DNA from: Trifolium pratense
Lineage: Eukaryota; Streptophyta; Magnoliopsida; Fabales; Fabaceae
Length of the DNA stretch: 64,000 nucleotides
NCBI RefSeq assembly: GCF_020283565.1
Contig: NC_060065.1
Span: 38,056,409-38,120,408 of the forward strand
Direction of reading: 5' to 3'
The position numbers were made by a program, and so were the translations under genes. The notes beneath the pieces were generated by a model that saw nothing but the letters and a program-made list of their open reading frames with translations, had not been told where the DNA came from and ran no database searches. Each line of letters starts with the position of its first letter. Positions within the stretch are counted from its first letter, which is position 1. Below, in pieces: positions 42,677 through 54,945 of the stretch.

Positions 42677-43997
42677 GGCATAATTAGTTATTTGGTCCCT
42701 TAAAGACATTTTAAGTTTCATAATGGTCCCTTAAAGAAAAAAAAGTTCGAATTGGTCCCTTAAAGATATTTCCGTTAGCCAAAAAAGTCCATTCCGTTAA
42801 TTTTTAACATTAAATGTATAAGGTGGACCAACAATGTAAATGGTCCACCATAGATCTCAGTATAACTTTTAATTATAATCATTCGATCTTTGTTTTAAAA
42901 CATATACCTTTGGATCTTGCAAATCTATAAAATATTATAGTGAACCACCAACACTTGATTCATCACCTATCTTAATATTATTCGTAAAAATAAAAATAAA
43001 AAAATCATCAGACAAAAACAACATTTTCATCTCCTTCTTCATCTTCATTCAGGAGATCAGAAAACCCAGAAATTCATAAATGAAAAATATCAAATCTTTA
43101 TCAGGAAAACAAAAAAAAAAAATCAAATCTTTATCAAGCAAACAAAAAAAATCAAAATCTTCCCACAAACCCAGATCCACCACAAAATCAAAATCTTTCT
43201 TTCCGCAAACCCAAATCCACCAGAAAAACATAACGTAAAACAAAATTTGAATCTTCCCACAAACCCAGATCCACCACCACCATGTTCTGTTTCAACCTTG
43301 GGACACCAATTTCTGTTTCAACCTAACAACTCTTCCCCTCTCTCACAATCCCCTTCACCACCACCAAGTTTAACTCTCAATTCTTTGACAGCGGCGACAT
43401 AACGGTTACAAGGAAAAAATGAGGAGCAAGGATAATAAAGCATTAGCTTAAATCTCTTATAGATAAAAGGTCACAAGGATACTACTATACGTCTATACCT
43501 TGATACTTGTCGAGCATAATAATGTTCCTCACACCTAGGACAATATACTTGTTTGATGAGTTTCCTATGTGAGATGATTAGGAAAAAAATTTAGTTTTGA
43601 TTTTTAATTTTTCGGATTTTTTATATGAAGATAATGAATTTTATGGAGATGATGATGAAGATGAACAAGGAAGATGAAAAAAAGAGAAAAAAATTAGGTG
43701 TTGGTGGTTCACTATTAAATTACATAGACTTTACAAGATTCAATTGTTTATATTTTGATAAAATGATCAAATGGTTAAATTTTAAAATTTTATTGAAGTC
43801 TATGGTGGACCCTATGTATGTTGGTTCACCTTATTGAAGTCCATGTCATCTATTCAAAAGTTAACGTCAAAATCTAACGGAAGGGACTAAAATGACAAAC
43901 AAATATGTCTTTAAGGGACCAAAACAAAACTTTTTTTCTTTAAGGGACCATTGTAAAACCTAAAATGTCTTTAAGGGACCATTTAACTAATTAAGCC
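42677..43997. mobile_element. Non-autonomous MULE with perfect 9-bp target duplication
   Basis: Left GGCATAATTAGTTATTTGG and right, in inverse, GGCTTAATTAGTTAAATGG begin inverted repeats continuing through 'tcccttaaagacatttta'. TAGATTTTA is duplicated exactly at 42668-42676 and 43998-44006. 1,321 bp. The interior includes 'aacccagatccaccac' repeats (three copies near 43160-43280). No transposase. Confidence 0.9.
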
Positions 43998-44041
43998 TAG
44001 ATTTTACGTGTGAGTGCCCATTTTTTTCCCATCCCTACATC
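43606..44041. repeat. 436-bp direct repeat, copy 1 (left of hAT insertion)
   Basis: It starts within the MULE ('aatttttcggatttttta') and ends with the 40 bp of host DNA outside it ('ccatccctacatc'). It is nearly identical to 45099-45533. Confidence 0.95.
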
Positions 44042-45098
44042 TAGGGGTGGACAGGGCCCGAAAAACCGGCCCAGCCCGCTGTAACCGAAAAAAATAAATC
44101 GAGTTGGGTCGGTTTCTAACAGTGAAACGGGTTTACGGGTCCAAAACACGGGTTCACATGACTTAAGATGGGCCGGTTCGGTTCAATAATTTACATCCAT
44201 GGGTACCCGAACCGATCCGCATATGTATATGACAGTACAGAACGACATACACTCACACATGGTATCAGTGTGTCACAGTCACAACTTTAGTAGCATTTTG
44301 ATAAGAGTGTAACAATGTCTTTTCCTTTCTTTATTATTTTACTGAGTGATAGTGACTTTTCAGTAGGATAGCTACTACTACTAGTACTTTTAATAATGTT
44401 TTAACAAAGATATATAGGTACTGCCTACCATGTTCAGTAAAAACAAATGTTCAATGGTTTATACGTTGCAAAATTTACTCTTATTAACCAGTAGAAATAA
44501 AAACTAGTATAATAAAGAAAAGGAAAAAAAGAAAGAAATGATCTCTCTTTGAAACTCTACCACCACCACCACCAGCACAAATCTCACAATACATGGCTCC
44601 CATTTCATCCTCTTCATCTTGTACCAAAAAACCTCACAATACATTGCTCCGGAAAAAATATGATGGTCGTACTACATCTTCTTTATTTCGTTTTAACTCT
44701 GAAACAACATGCAACCACGATTGAACTACAAAGTTGTGCAATAGTCTCTTCATCCTCCTCCCACTTCTTCTTCTTCATAATCTGAAATCTCATCTTTTTT
44801 CTGTTTCAAGTTTTGTTGGTTGATGGATTGAAGATACAAATCTAGATCTGAGGGTTCATATGTATTTTATTTTGTATTGTGAATCAATTTTTTTTTTCTT
44901 TTTCTGGATTTGCAAATTTCTTTTGCTAGTTGTTTGTTCTTACCCGCATAAACCCAGTCGTGCAACCCGCGAACCGAATTACCCGAAACCGCCATAACCG
45001 AAGTCCAAAAATGGTTCGATTTGGGTTGCGTTTCCCCACCCGTGGATTGGGCCGGGTTGAGGTTTTGGGCCTATGCCGACCCAACCCGGCCCGTTGTC
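44042..45098. mobile_element. hAT element lacking its right terminus
   Basis: The left end TAGGGGTGGACAGGGCCCG has the hAT form and follows CCTACATC. The right end runs 'ggcccgttgtc' in the inverse subterminal sequence but stops before the final CACCCCTA-like bases; instead the direct-repeat copy 2 begins. Subterminal GGCCCG and 'aaccgaa' blocks are inverted. The 78-codon plus-strand frame inside is not recognisable. Confidence 0.8.
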
Positions 45099-45533
45099 AA
45101 TTTTTCGGATTTTTTATATGAAGATAATGAATTTTATGGAGATGATGATGAAGATGAACAAGGAAGATGAAAAAAAGAGAAAAAATTAGGTGTTGGTGGT
45201 TCACTATTAAATTACATAGACTTTACAAGATTCAATTGTTTAGATTTTGATAAAATGATCAAATGGTTAAATTTTAAAATTTTATTGAAGTCTATGGTGG
45301 ACCCTATGTATGTTGGTTCACCTTATTGAAGTCCATGTCATCTATTCAAAAGTTAACGTCAAAATCTAACGGAAGGGACTAAAATGACAAACAAATATGT
45401 CTTTAAGGGACCAAAACGAAACTTTTTTTCTTTAAGGGACCATTGTAAAACCTAAAATGTCTTTAAGGGACCATTTAACTAATTAAACCTAGATTTTACG
45501 TGTGAGTGCCCATTTTTTTCCCATCCCTACATC
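45099..45533. repeat. 435-bp direct repeat, copy 2 (right of hAT insertion)
   Basis: It repeats 43606-44041, including the MULE's right terminus and 9-bp target copy, then continues into unique host sequence ('ccaccttgaaacc'). Substitutions against copy 1 are few. Confidence 0.95.
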
Positions 45534-46180
45534 CACCTTGAAACCACTCAATAAGTGGTTTGCTCGTGAACCACATTACCCCACCATACTTTAACTAATA
45601 ATCCATCAATTTTGCAACAAAGCTTTGATGTGACACAATTAGGACCCGGTCCAATCCTATTTACTCACATGTGCATGCATCTCAATTTTTTGTTTCCACC
45701 TTTAATTTATTCAATTAAAATGCCACACACTAATGCCAAAACTTATGGTATCAAAGAAATTTTTTTCCCAACACTCACAAGTCACAAGCAAAGAAAAAAA
45801 TCATAAGTTAATATTTTTATTAAGACAACTTTTCATTAATCAAACATGGTACCAAAATAAATAAATAAATACATACTGAACTGTCCAATACTAGAGAATA
45901 TTCTGGTCACATTAACATCAAACCAGCTTTTCCAGCTCCAGAGAATGGAGCAGACAAATACAACAAATATTTATATATATAAACAGAGAAATCAATTATG
46001 AAACATTTTTTTGTCAATCTAAGAAACCCATCACCCTTTTTCTCCAACAATTTTTGGAGACCTCAACGAGAATTTTGAGCTTCATTATACCACAAGTTAC
46101 TAGCTATACTTGATCAATTCAAAAGATAACACCCTAGTTTGAGTTTTAACTTTTTTTTCTTTTAGTTCTTAAAGTTTCAG
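45534..46180. other. 3' region of the neprosin-domain gene
   Basis: Between the repeat and the gene. On the minus strand this holds its 3' UTR and downstream DNA; an AATAAA-like signal is not obvious. No other gene. Confidence 0.35.
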
Positions 46181-46329
46181 CCATGGTTTTAAATTGCGAT
46201 CCACAACTGCAATTGCGGCCGCAATGTAAAAGATTTTGTAGTCTCCGCAACGACATTGCAACCATATTTTCCCACAATATTAAGATTCGTAGCGTAACTG
46301 CAACTGCGACTGCAATTTAAAACCATGAT
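46181..46329. mobile_element. MITE in the 3' UTR of the neprosin-domain gene
   Basis: 'catggttttaaattgcg' and the inverse 'gcaatttaaaaccatg' are perfect termini of a 149-bp element rich in 'gcaactgc/gcggccgc' palindromes. It begins only about 15 bp beyond the stop codon (46344), so it should be transcribed as part of the mRNA. Confidence 0.85.
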
Positions 46330-46343
46330 TTTAACAATAAAGA

Positions 46344-49300
46344 TCACGGGCAACCAGGGTTTCGACCTGGACCACCGTAATAGAAGTAGGTGCCCCAATC
46401 ACCAGCACTACCAGTTTTGACATTATAGCAGTTATCTTTTTCAGTGTAAGTACCAAGATCTTTAGGAGCCCTTAACTTGTTGTCAGCATCAACAACCTGA
46501 ATATTCTTGAAATAACTAGCTTTGCCAAAACCTTCATCAGGGAAATGTCCACTTCCCATTTGTGTTGAGGTGTGTTGTCCATCAGATTCAGAGTTTACAA
46601 CTTCTCCTCCCCATTCAATCATTGAAGCACTATCAGTTAGATAAGAGAATAATGGAGCTGGCCAGTATCCAAGAACATGGTCATTCCCAAATTGCATCCA
46701 CCAGTTTCCCTCTTTTGGGTCCTACACATTAGTTTTTATTGACTTTATTGACAACATTAGATGGCATTGATACATATTAAATTCATGGAAAACATGATAT
46801 CATGTGACTTTTTAGTACTCCCTCGGGTCATATACATAATCAAAAATCTCCTTTTCAGATTCATTGAATAATTGATGTATAAGATCGATATTATGAACTA
46901 GATACATCAGTTATTTAATAAACCTGAAAAAAAAAATCTTTGTATATATATGAAACCGGAGAAAGCAACTTTTAATCCTGATCCGGCATGTGTGAGCCAC
47001 ACACGGTTTCAAATTTCCTGCAGCATAGATTCCACGCATTCATGCAATCAACAATCAGCAGCTTAAAGTCATTAGAATAAGATTGGACGGCTCCAATATC
47101 GAGTTAGCTTTTTGTGCTTATTCACCTAAATTAAAACCGTTCCTTCCGATCTTGATCCAATATTACTAAGTTGTTCACTGAATGAATGCATAGAATCTTT
47201 GGCTGCAGTGAATGTGAATTTGTACACACAAACCCAAAGAGAAACACATTTATGCATTACATACATTCACACATTAAACACACACATAATATGTCAGAGA
47301 TTCTCTAGATTCAGAATTAAATAATTTGCATGTACAAAACAATTATATCAACATAATTATTGTAATGTTGTTTGTTAAGTGTGGGGTATATTGTCTTTCT
47401 ATAATGTCCAATAACAAAAGATAACATATAAAAGATTAAATGAGATGTACCTTCCAAACCAAGATGCTTATATCATATTGTGAAGAACCATAGTTAGAAA
47501 GTGGGGATATACTTGCTCCAAGGGCTATATCATTGTTAATTTGAATAAAGCCAGAGCAAAAAAGATTATAACAACCAGTTGCTTGATATGCATCACTCTG
47601 TCAGATTAATGTAACAATTTCATGAAATGAATGAGAAACTATAGACAATATTATTAATTATAAGAAAGTACAAAATGAGGTGATTGAATATGGAACTCAC
47701 TGTCCAATAAGTGAAGAGTCTAGTGTTATTGTCACCATACAAATCAGGGCTGACCTAATCGTTGAAAGAGCAGAAAAGACAGAAACATGAAATTAGAAGA
47801 TAAGTCATAAATCATATCTTTCTTTTCAAAAATATTAATAAACAAATAAATTAAAGCGGCACTAAATGTCATTCTATGATGATCTCCGAAACCTGTGAAA
47901 ATTTGAACTCAATCACTTAAAGTTAATAAGGTTAAAATTTTACCACTGAACTGACACCTCATAGACGGATGGATTTGAATATTATTTTTCGGACATAAGA
48001 TGACAATTTTATGGAAATTGAAATAATACCTGCCAGCCTGCTTCAATGCTGTTGAGATCTTGACCAAAGGCACCAGCCAAAATCCAAATTTGAGACAGGC
48101 TAAACTCATTAGGTTGTTGAATTTTTGGGTCCCAAACGTTTATGGTTGCCTTTGCTCCATAGAAATTTCCTCCCTCCACATATGCTATGGCATGCTAATT
48201 GCTCCAAGGAAATAAAATCAAAATTAATAAATCAAATACATAAAATCAAGAGAGAAATATAACAACCAATGCATTTTCATGGTATGTATATAAGGCCAGT
48301 TACATAGATCAAATGACATACTAATGTCTCATTATAAACAATTCTCGAAATTGAACAATTCAATTGTAGTGTAAAGTAACTAATATCAATAATTAATAAA
48401 TTAATTAATCATCGATATTACATGCACGTGCATAACAAGTCATCGGCGTGTTAAAATATCAACCCTTAAATTTTCTATTGAGATTACACACTTTACCCTC
48501 CATTCACTTTTCTCAACCCTTGATAAAAAACAACTTTTATTTGTTACTTTTGTACCAACTTTTTACTTTTGCACTATAAACTCACCAAATAGGAAATGCA
48601 CACAATCCATAATACTTGGATTGACCATAGTTAGAAACCTCTCCATTCACGCAGTCAACACATCGGTGGTGGCAGTTGGATTGAGATGAGACAATCTAGA
48701 TTTCGAGTTTGATATTTTAAATTAGTAAAAAGAACAAATTTTCCATTGAAATCTGGGTCATCTAATTTCAACCTAAAGGTCACCGATGTGCTGACCCCCT
48801 CAATGCATGATAAGGAATCCAAATCCCATTTTAATGGCTTCAAAATAAAATAAGAATAAAAAATGAGAATAATTTCTTTGTAACTGCTAGAGTACTACTA
48901 CTACTTGAATTGAATTTCCTGTAGGTGCATCATAAGTATCATGGTAGTGACAGTACCTGATGACCACTCTGAGCAGAGAAAATGTCAGGTAGAGGTTTTG
49001 CAGGTTTTGGCTGAGGGGTACTTTTGTGCTTCTTCTTTCCAAAATTTTGAACAGAGCTAGCCCTTAATATATCATTTTTTTTGGTCCTTCTAATAGGGAT
49101 TGTTCCTTCAGAACACCTTCCATTTTTGTGCCAAAGCTGAGTTATAGGCTTTGATTTTGAAGATACTTTGCTCTCTCCAAAAATTTTCCCTTCTGGATGG
49201 AAATTTGGCCTCACCTACATCACAAATTCAAACCATGAACCAAATGACCCTTAAAAGAAAGATGCAACAAATGAAAACTAAGCCAAATCATGATTTACTA

Positions 49301-50163
49301 TGAAGCATGAACACACAGACATAGACACCGGATACGACACCGACACTATAGTAATTTGAGAAAATAACACAATTCAATGTAATTCATAAGTGTCAGTGTC
49401 CGACGCCGGAATATGCCTAATCCAAGTAGTGTCTGTGCTTCATAAGAATTTTGAATTTTAATGAGAAAGCAAAGTAGTAATTCACCTGAATCTTGTGATT
49501 TTTTAGTTCAGGATGATCAAAAGCTGGTTGGTTTGAAACAGGAACACAGTCAATAGTATCTCCATCAGGACTCTGCTTTCACAAACACAAATGTACACAC
49601 AAGTTACAAGTACTCTTGAAAAAATTAAACCATGTTTATATTGTCCAGAAACATCTAAGAACTTAATCAATTATAGTAATTCTTACAAAAAAAACTACAA
49701 AAGAGTGTCACCAATAAAAAGAATATACTAAGATTATGTTCAAATTTCAAATTGAAAGAACACAAGAGCAAAAGGACTAAAAGAAGCTCCCAACTCCCAA
49801 GGATTAAAGTTCCTTACAAACCCAAAAAGTTCATTTTTTTACAAATCCCAATTAGAAAGAGAAAGAAAAAAACAGTTATGTAATCAATGCAAAAAGTGGA
49901 AAAATGATAAAAGTAAACAAAAAGTAAACAAAAATGAGTGGCAGTGAGAAATGAAAAAAAAATAAAAACTCTACCTTGATGGTCTTAACAGGTGGCCTGT
50001 TCAAATTCTTCAAGTGTTTCTGAACCTCAAGTTTCTGAATTGAACCACCATCACTACCACCGCTGTTTCCGCCGGCGGTGGTGCTGATGGTGGCTCTACC
50101 AGCACAAGTGAAAGGAACCAACAAAACCAACAAGAACAAGCAAAATCCAAAATTGGCCTCCAT
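46344..50163 (-). CDS. Neprosin-domain (DUF239) secreted protein with activation-peptide domain (DUF4409)
   Basis: Seven minus-strand exons: 50163-49975, 49572-49486, 49214-48957, 48194-48030, 47754-47701, 47597-47451 and 46721-46344. All are phase 0 with GT-AG junctions, coding 425 residues. A signal peptide (about 1-21) is followed by the N-terminal region ([35 protein letters not shown]) typical of the neprosin activation peptide, then the neprosin domain from about residue 179: [56 protein letters not shown], and a C-terminal [16 protein letters not shown]. Nepenthes neprosin is a prolyl endopeptidase with catalytic glutamates; whether this paralogue is active is unknown. Start 50163 is preferred to the in-frame ATG at 50211 because the signal peptide begins there. 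Introns hold MITEs. Confidence 0.93.
46818..46963. mobile_element. Stowaway-like MITE in the last intron of the neprosin gene
   Basis: CTCCCTCGGGTCATATACAT on the left and an inverse 'tatatatgaaaccggag' on the right, with TA at the left flank. The interior 'attcattgaataattgatgt' pairs with 'acatcagttatttaataaac'. Confidence 0.75.
47028..47212. mobile_element. Probable MITE in the same intron
   Basis: 'agattccacgcattcatgca' is inverted as 'gaatgaatgcatagaatct' at the right end. Non-coding, about 185 bp. Boundaries are approximate. Confidence 0.5.
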
Positions 50164-50291
50164 TAAAACTCCTCCAAATGCAAAAGCATGCAACTTTATG
50201 AGAATTCTCAAGTGGGTATTGAAGAAAATTCAATACAAAGACTAATGAACCTAAAGGGTCACCAAAAAACAATGAAAGGATTTATATTTTT

Positions 50292-50299
50292 TTATATAA
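50292..50299 (-). promoter_or_regulatory. Candidate TATA box of the neprosin gene
   Basis: TTATATAA is palindromic here and lies about 130 bp upstream of the ATG at 50163, giving a 5' UTR near 100 nt. Other A+T runs nearby make this uncertain. Confidence 0.4.
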
Positions 50300-50799
50300 A
50301 GCATATACAATTAAATGAATTGTTATGTTATGCTAATAAAAGCATAATAAATAATCTTAAAATTCTTTTGTCATTACTTGTTTCTATTATCCCTTAACCT
50401 TAACCCAATTTTGAAGCTTATCCTACGCACCTCACCAACAACAAACAACAATAACAAGCACCTCCTTTTGTTATTGTTCTTTTTCACATAAAAATACAAA
50501 CAAAAAAAGTGTGGTTTGACACTTTGACAAAGGTATAGAAAAAAAAATGGGGTCCCTTTGATCAAATTTTTATTTTTATTTTCCTATGATGGTGTTCTTT
50601 ATTTGTAGTTTTGTTCCTCAGAAGACAACAAAATCAACTGCCGACGATTGTAAGAGGGGTATTATGGGAATATAATTAAGGAGAGAGAAGGAATAAAAAG
50701 TTTGTGGAAATGGATGGTGGTGTGTTATCCATTCAAATTCTATTGTATATTTTGAACAGAGTTGAGTTGAGGTTCCACTAACTTACTTACTCACAGTGG

Positions 50800-50846
<47 letters not shown>

Positions 50847-51237
50847 TTGTTGTGTGTGTAGAGAGAGAGACCATGTTAGTTGTTTCTTCCCGCTACTACT
50901 ACTATGGACATAATATATGAAATTACTTTGTTGTCCTTTGGAGTCACGAGATTACAAATCCCATATGATTCCTTTCTCACTCATTGTCTTTGTTGTTTTC
51001 CCTCTTAGTACTAGTACTAGCTAACTATGGATGAAGAAAATGGTTAAATGGAAATAGGTGGATTCATTTTTGTTTTCTATTAATAATTTAATTAAGCACC
51101 TAATTTTTTTGGTTTTCATGAATAAAGATAATAGGAACTATTGGATACAACTAAGAGTTGAGATTCAAACATACATTTGTCTAGTAAGAATCTAATTACT
51201 ATTTTTTTTCCATTGGTTATAAATGTAAGAGCTTAAG
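50300..51237. other. Promoter region of the neprosin gene
   Basis: No gene. It contains a (GA)n tract (50802-50841) plus a second shorter GA block at 50862-50872, about 640-700 bp upstream of the ATG. On the gene's strand these read as CT repeats. Confidence 0.45.
50802..50841. repeat. (GA)n microsatellite upstream of the neprosin gene
   Basis: Forty bases of GA repeat. GA/CT repeats are known binding sites of plant BBR/BPC proteins; whether this one acts so is inference. Confidence 0.9.
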
Positions 51238-51960
51238 CTTTTTTTCTTTTTTTTAACAAAAGAGGACCAAGCTCCATAAGAACAAAACTACCAAATTACA
51301 TTAACATTCCTTGGCATATAAGTTTCGGACATGTAATTAAACAAAAAATGACTTTAAGTTCTTAGGGGGGGTTTTCAAAAATATTACATTAAAAGAACTC
51401 TGGTTGAGACTAAAATTGGCTAAACAATTCGTGATTAGATTGCCTTCATGCCATTTATGTGCTTAAAACAAACTTGCCAATTCAAGTCTATGAGGTCACG
51501 AATTCGACGAATTAGTATATGAGTCTTTCCGTTGAGCTTACAACTTCGTGTTACCATATCTGCTATAAGTCTAGAGTCACTTTCAACAATAAACTAAGTA
51601 AAACATTTAATTTTTGCAAGTTGCATTCATGTATAAATGTCCCACATTTCAGTATGGAGGGCACCTCAATCTCCAATCTTATGTATAAATCCCACCAGCT
51701 AACATCTACCAGAGTCTCGAATAAGTCCACTGCAGCCTACAAGATCCATTGACTCCTTATAAGCTCGATCACAATTGAGTTTAATCCAATCTTCTTGAGG
51801 TTGTTTCTGACCAATATAAATGGTATCTTGATGCCTAAACCAACCATTCGAAGGACTATGCCCATAAGTCTCAATCTCCCTAGTCATCTCGAGGATAGAT
51901 TGGTCTGGACTTTGTGGGCGTTGAAATCTTGCTTAAAAAATTGTTTAGTTTCTTCAGTTT
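51238..51960 (-). pseudogene. LINE 3' end with RNase H-like domain and poly-A tail
   Basis: The minus strand encodes QPQEDWIKLNCDRAYKESMD and VGCSGLIRDS, the start of the plant LINE RNase H-like domain. Further on, in other frames, FIVESDSRLIADMV follows. It then ends in a poly-A-type run (poly-T on the plus strand at about 51238-51254). Stops and shifts interrupt it. This is a classic 5'-truncated LINE; no target duplication was confirmed. Confidence 0.8.
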
Positions 51961-53333
51961 CAAAGTTGCCAGCAAACCACCATGAAGACAAATTTTCATC
52001 TCCCTTCCTTCTCATCCTGATGATTTCCATAAATGTTCACGAAGATTCAATCCCTACAAATTCTATTCCCATGTTTATTTATCTTAAAATGAAGTTATGG
52101 TCCCTTATTTCAATTTTTTCCTTTGGTTCACTAGTTATTAATTAAGTAGCTAAATATAGAAAAATATTTTAAAAATTGTGTAGTCAATTTCTTAAAAATA
52201 AAAAAAATTCTTTTAAATTAAAAATAATTTTGAAAATTTTAAAATATTAAACATGTTGGTTCAAAAAAAAATATTAAACATGTTAAAATCAATTTTACAA
52301 TCTTAAAATCAAATTAACCCGTGTTAGCTATTGTGGTGAGATTTCATATCAAACATTCATGGTTTTTAAATTTTTATGGTGGATTTGCTTTAGGAACTTG
52401 AGAAATAATAGTTGAACTCCGACCAAGCACATGTTTGCTTAGCTAGCCAGGCCAATTTTGAGAGTTCTAGCTTACAATGTATATCAACACACTCTGGCAA
52501 CTAACTTAATTGTATGAAAAGTTCAAAAATAAAGTCAATTTGATAGGTTGCAATAAGTCCTACATATGTTGTATTAAAATTAGCTAGAGTGACTAATTCT
52601 TATTTCTTGGCTTAGTTTCCATATATTTGAGTTTATTCATTCATATATTGAACTTTTGGTAATTATTGAAATGCATTAAGTTTGTTTCATTAAAAAAAAA
52701 ACACTATTGTAAAACTATATGAATTATTATGAAGGTACATAAACATTTAGTGTAAGTTGTCTTACATAAAGCTATTGGGTACATACAGGGCCATTTTATT
52801 TTTCCAGTGTGTGACTGTGATTTCTTGTCCCACAAATAACACACTTCATAATTCATAAATCATAAAATGTTCAAGTGAGGCCTATTTATAATAATCAGTG
52901 GAATGACATACAATATATATTAATGATTAAGATCAAGAAAAATTTTGTCAGTAATTACAATATCGTGTATGTTAGTATTAAAACTGGCGCGTTGACTTTG
53001 GTCAACATTGACGGTGATGGTCAACACTCCCTTACGGTCGTCTACCATACCACCAACCAACTATAGTATCCGAACCAAACCGATTAATTTGGTTCAGTTT
53101 TATTTTTTTAAAACACCAAAAATCAAACTAAACTGAATCAATCAAGATTCCATTGATTCAAACATTGAATTCACCCAAAACCAATCCAAATCGATCCAAT
53201 TATACTCTTAAAAATGAATATATGATTTTTTTTTTAATTACGAGTACAAGAATGCGTACTATAATAGTATATCCTACCCATTATCCTCAAACAAAGTCTA
53301 CAACATTTAATTGAATGTTTTTTTTTCTTTTCT
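51961..53333. other. Intergenic, no gene seen
   Basis: A+T-rich. About 52985-53035 has four W-box cores (TTGAC or GTCAA) within 50 bp, with no gene obviously downstream. About 53070-53200 holds palindromic 'aaccaaaccgattaatttggtt' pieces of an old TIR element. Confidence 0.35.
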
Positions 53334-53990
53334 TAATTGCAGTTTTAACCCCTCAAGTTTCACAATTGTGCGATTTTGGCCTCTCAAGTTTCAATTGTGC
53401 GATTTTAACCCCATAAGTTTGACAATTGTGCGATTTTGCCCCCCAAGTTTCAACTGTGCGAATTTGGCCCCCCAAGATTACTCTTTTTTGCATTTGCTAG
53501 CCTCCCGTTAAATTTTTTTTTTTACTAAAAGGTTGAATATATAATTGTTATTTTTTAAAAAATAAAGTTTACAAAGTTTAAAAAATTAGTTAAATAATTA
53601 TTTTTAAAACTTTATAAACTTTTTTAAAAAAAACTTATTATTCAACCTTTTATTAAAAAAATTTAATACATTTTAAAAATTTTAAGACATATTTTAAATT
53701 TTAATTTTTTATAAAAATATTTAAAATTTCATGAACTGTTTTTTTTTAAAAAAATAATAAAGATTAAACCTTTTAAAAATTAATACGATATTTTTTAAAA
53801 CTTTTTTTTTAAATGCCACATAAGCAATTTTTAGTCAAAAAAATTAAGGGGGATAACAAATGCAAAAGGGGATAAACTTGGGGGCCAAAATTGCACAATT
53901 GAAACTTGGGGAGTCAAAATCGCATAATTGAAACCTGAAGGGCAAAAATCGCACAATTGTGAAACTTGGGAGTCGAAAACTACAATTAAG
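53334..53990. mobile_element. TIR element, same family as the 16-18 kb stack
   Basis: 'taattgcagttttaaccc' with following 'cacaattgtgcgatttt' repeats on the left is matched in inverse on the right ('aatcgcacaattgtgaaac', 'aaaactacaattaagc'). The core is poly-A/T-rich. No coding capacity. Confidence 0.8.
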
Positions 53991-54304
53991 CTTCTTTTTT
54001 TCTTCTAGTAATTGAATGGTTATTATTATTATTATGTATTATGTAATAATAACAACATGGGATAATCCTTAAAAAAACATGGGAATAAAGATTCTTTTAG
54101 ATATAGTAGGTGGTTACCGGTTAATAATTGGCTCAATCACTTTTATTAAAAATTGTGACAATTACAAATTAAAATGGGTCAAAAAAAATAATAATTGGGT
54201 TATGTTTATCATATGCAGGCAAAAGTGGAATAATATGTGATGGGCAAAGAGCTAACTGCTTGATTGATGACAATTTTCACATGTTTACTGTGTAATTTAG
54301 GTTA
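53991..54304. other. Spacer, no gene seen
   Basis: Short (TTA)n run near 54018-54045; nothing else recognised. Confidence 0.3.
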
Positions 54305-54945
54305 CATTTGAATTAATTTATTTTTGAGATTATGCAAACAGCTTATACAATTTTTATATATTATTATAAGTTTGTCAATGTAGTTTATGATAAAATAGAT
54401 AATAAAAATACAATTTTCACTAATGTTAACTTATAAAATAACATAAAACATGTCATATGGCCGGATACCAAGTTTTCAAACAAAAAAAAAAGCATAAAAC
54501 CTAATTTATATTGCATAAGCTCTTTGCATAAGCTCAAAAATAAGCTAATTCAAACGGGGCCGTATAGTTGTAAATGGAATACTTGTGAAAATATGTGATG
54601 TATGATGATTTTTCTTAATTACAGTTATGATTTTTTTGTCAGTAATCTAGTAGGTAGGAAATTCACCTTAAAGGTGAATAAGTGGAGTGTTTTGAGTTCA
54701 AACCTCGACTCCTACACATATAGGGGATGTTGTTTGGGTTAACTTATTTTTGAGCTTATGCAAAAAGCTTATGCAATTTTTATGTATGATTATAAATTTG
54801 TCAAGATAGTTTATGATAAAATAGCTTATAAAAATACAATTTTCACTAGTGTGAACTTATAAAATAACATAAAACCTAATTTATATTGTATAAGTTGTTT
54901 GCATAAACTCAAAAATAAGCTAATCCAAACCGACTCATAGTGCGA
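54305..54945. mobile_element. Two copies of one MITE family
   Basis: Copies at about 54305-54562 and 54737-54945 share 'aacttatttttgagcttatgc' termini and the inverse 'gcataaactcaaaaataagc', and an identical core ('tacaattttcactag'). Between them is a SINE-like box ('gagttcaaacctcgactcc'). The 40.1-kb tandem unit carries related 'ataagctcaaaaataag' termini. Confidence 0.7.

Noticed and set aside
51795..52145. 116-codon plus-strand frame
   Set aside because: Partly antisense to the LINE RNase H-like segment and otherwise A+T-rich with no domain.
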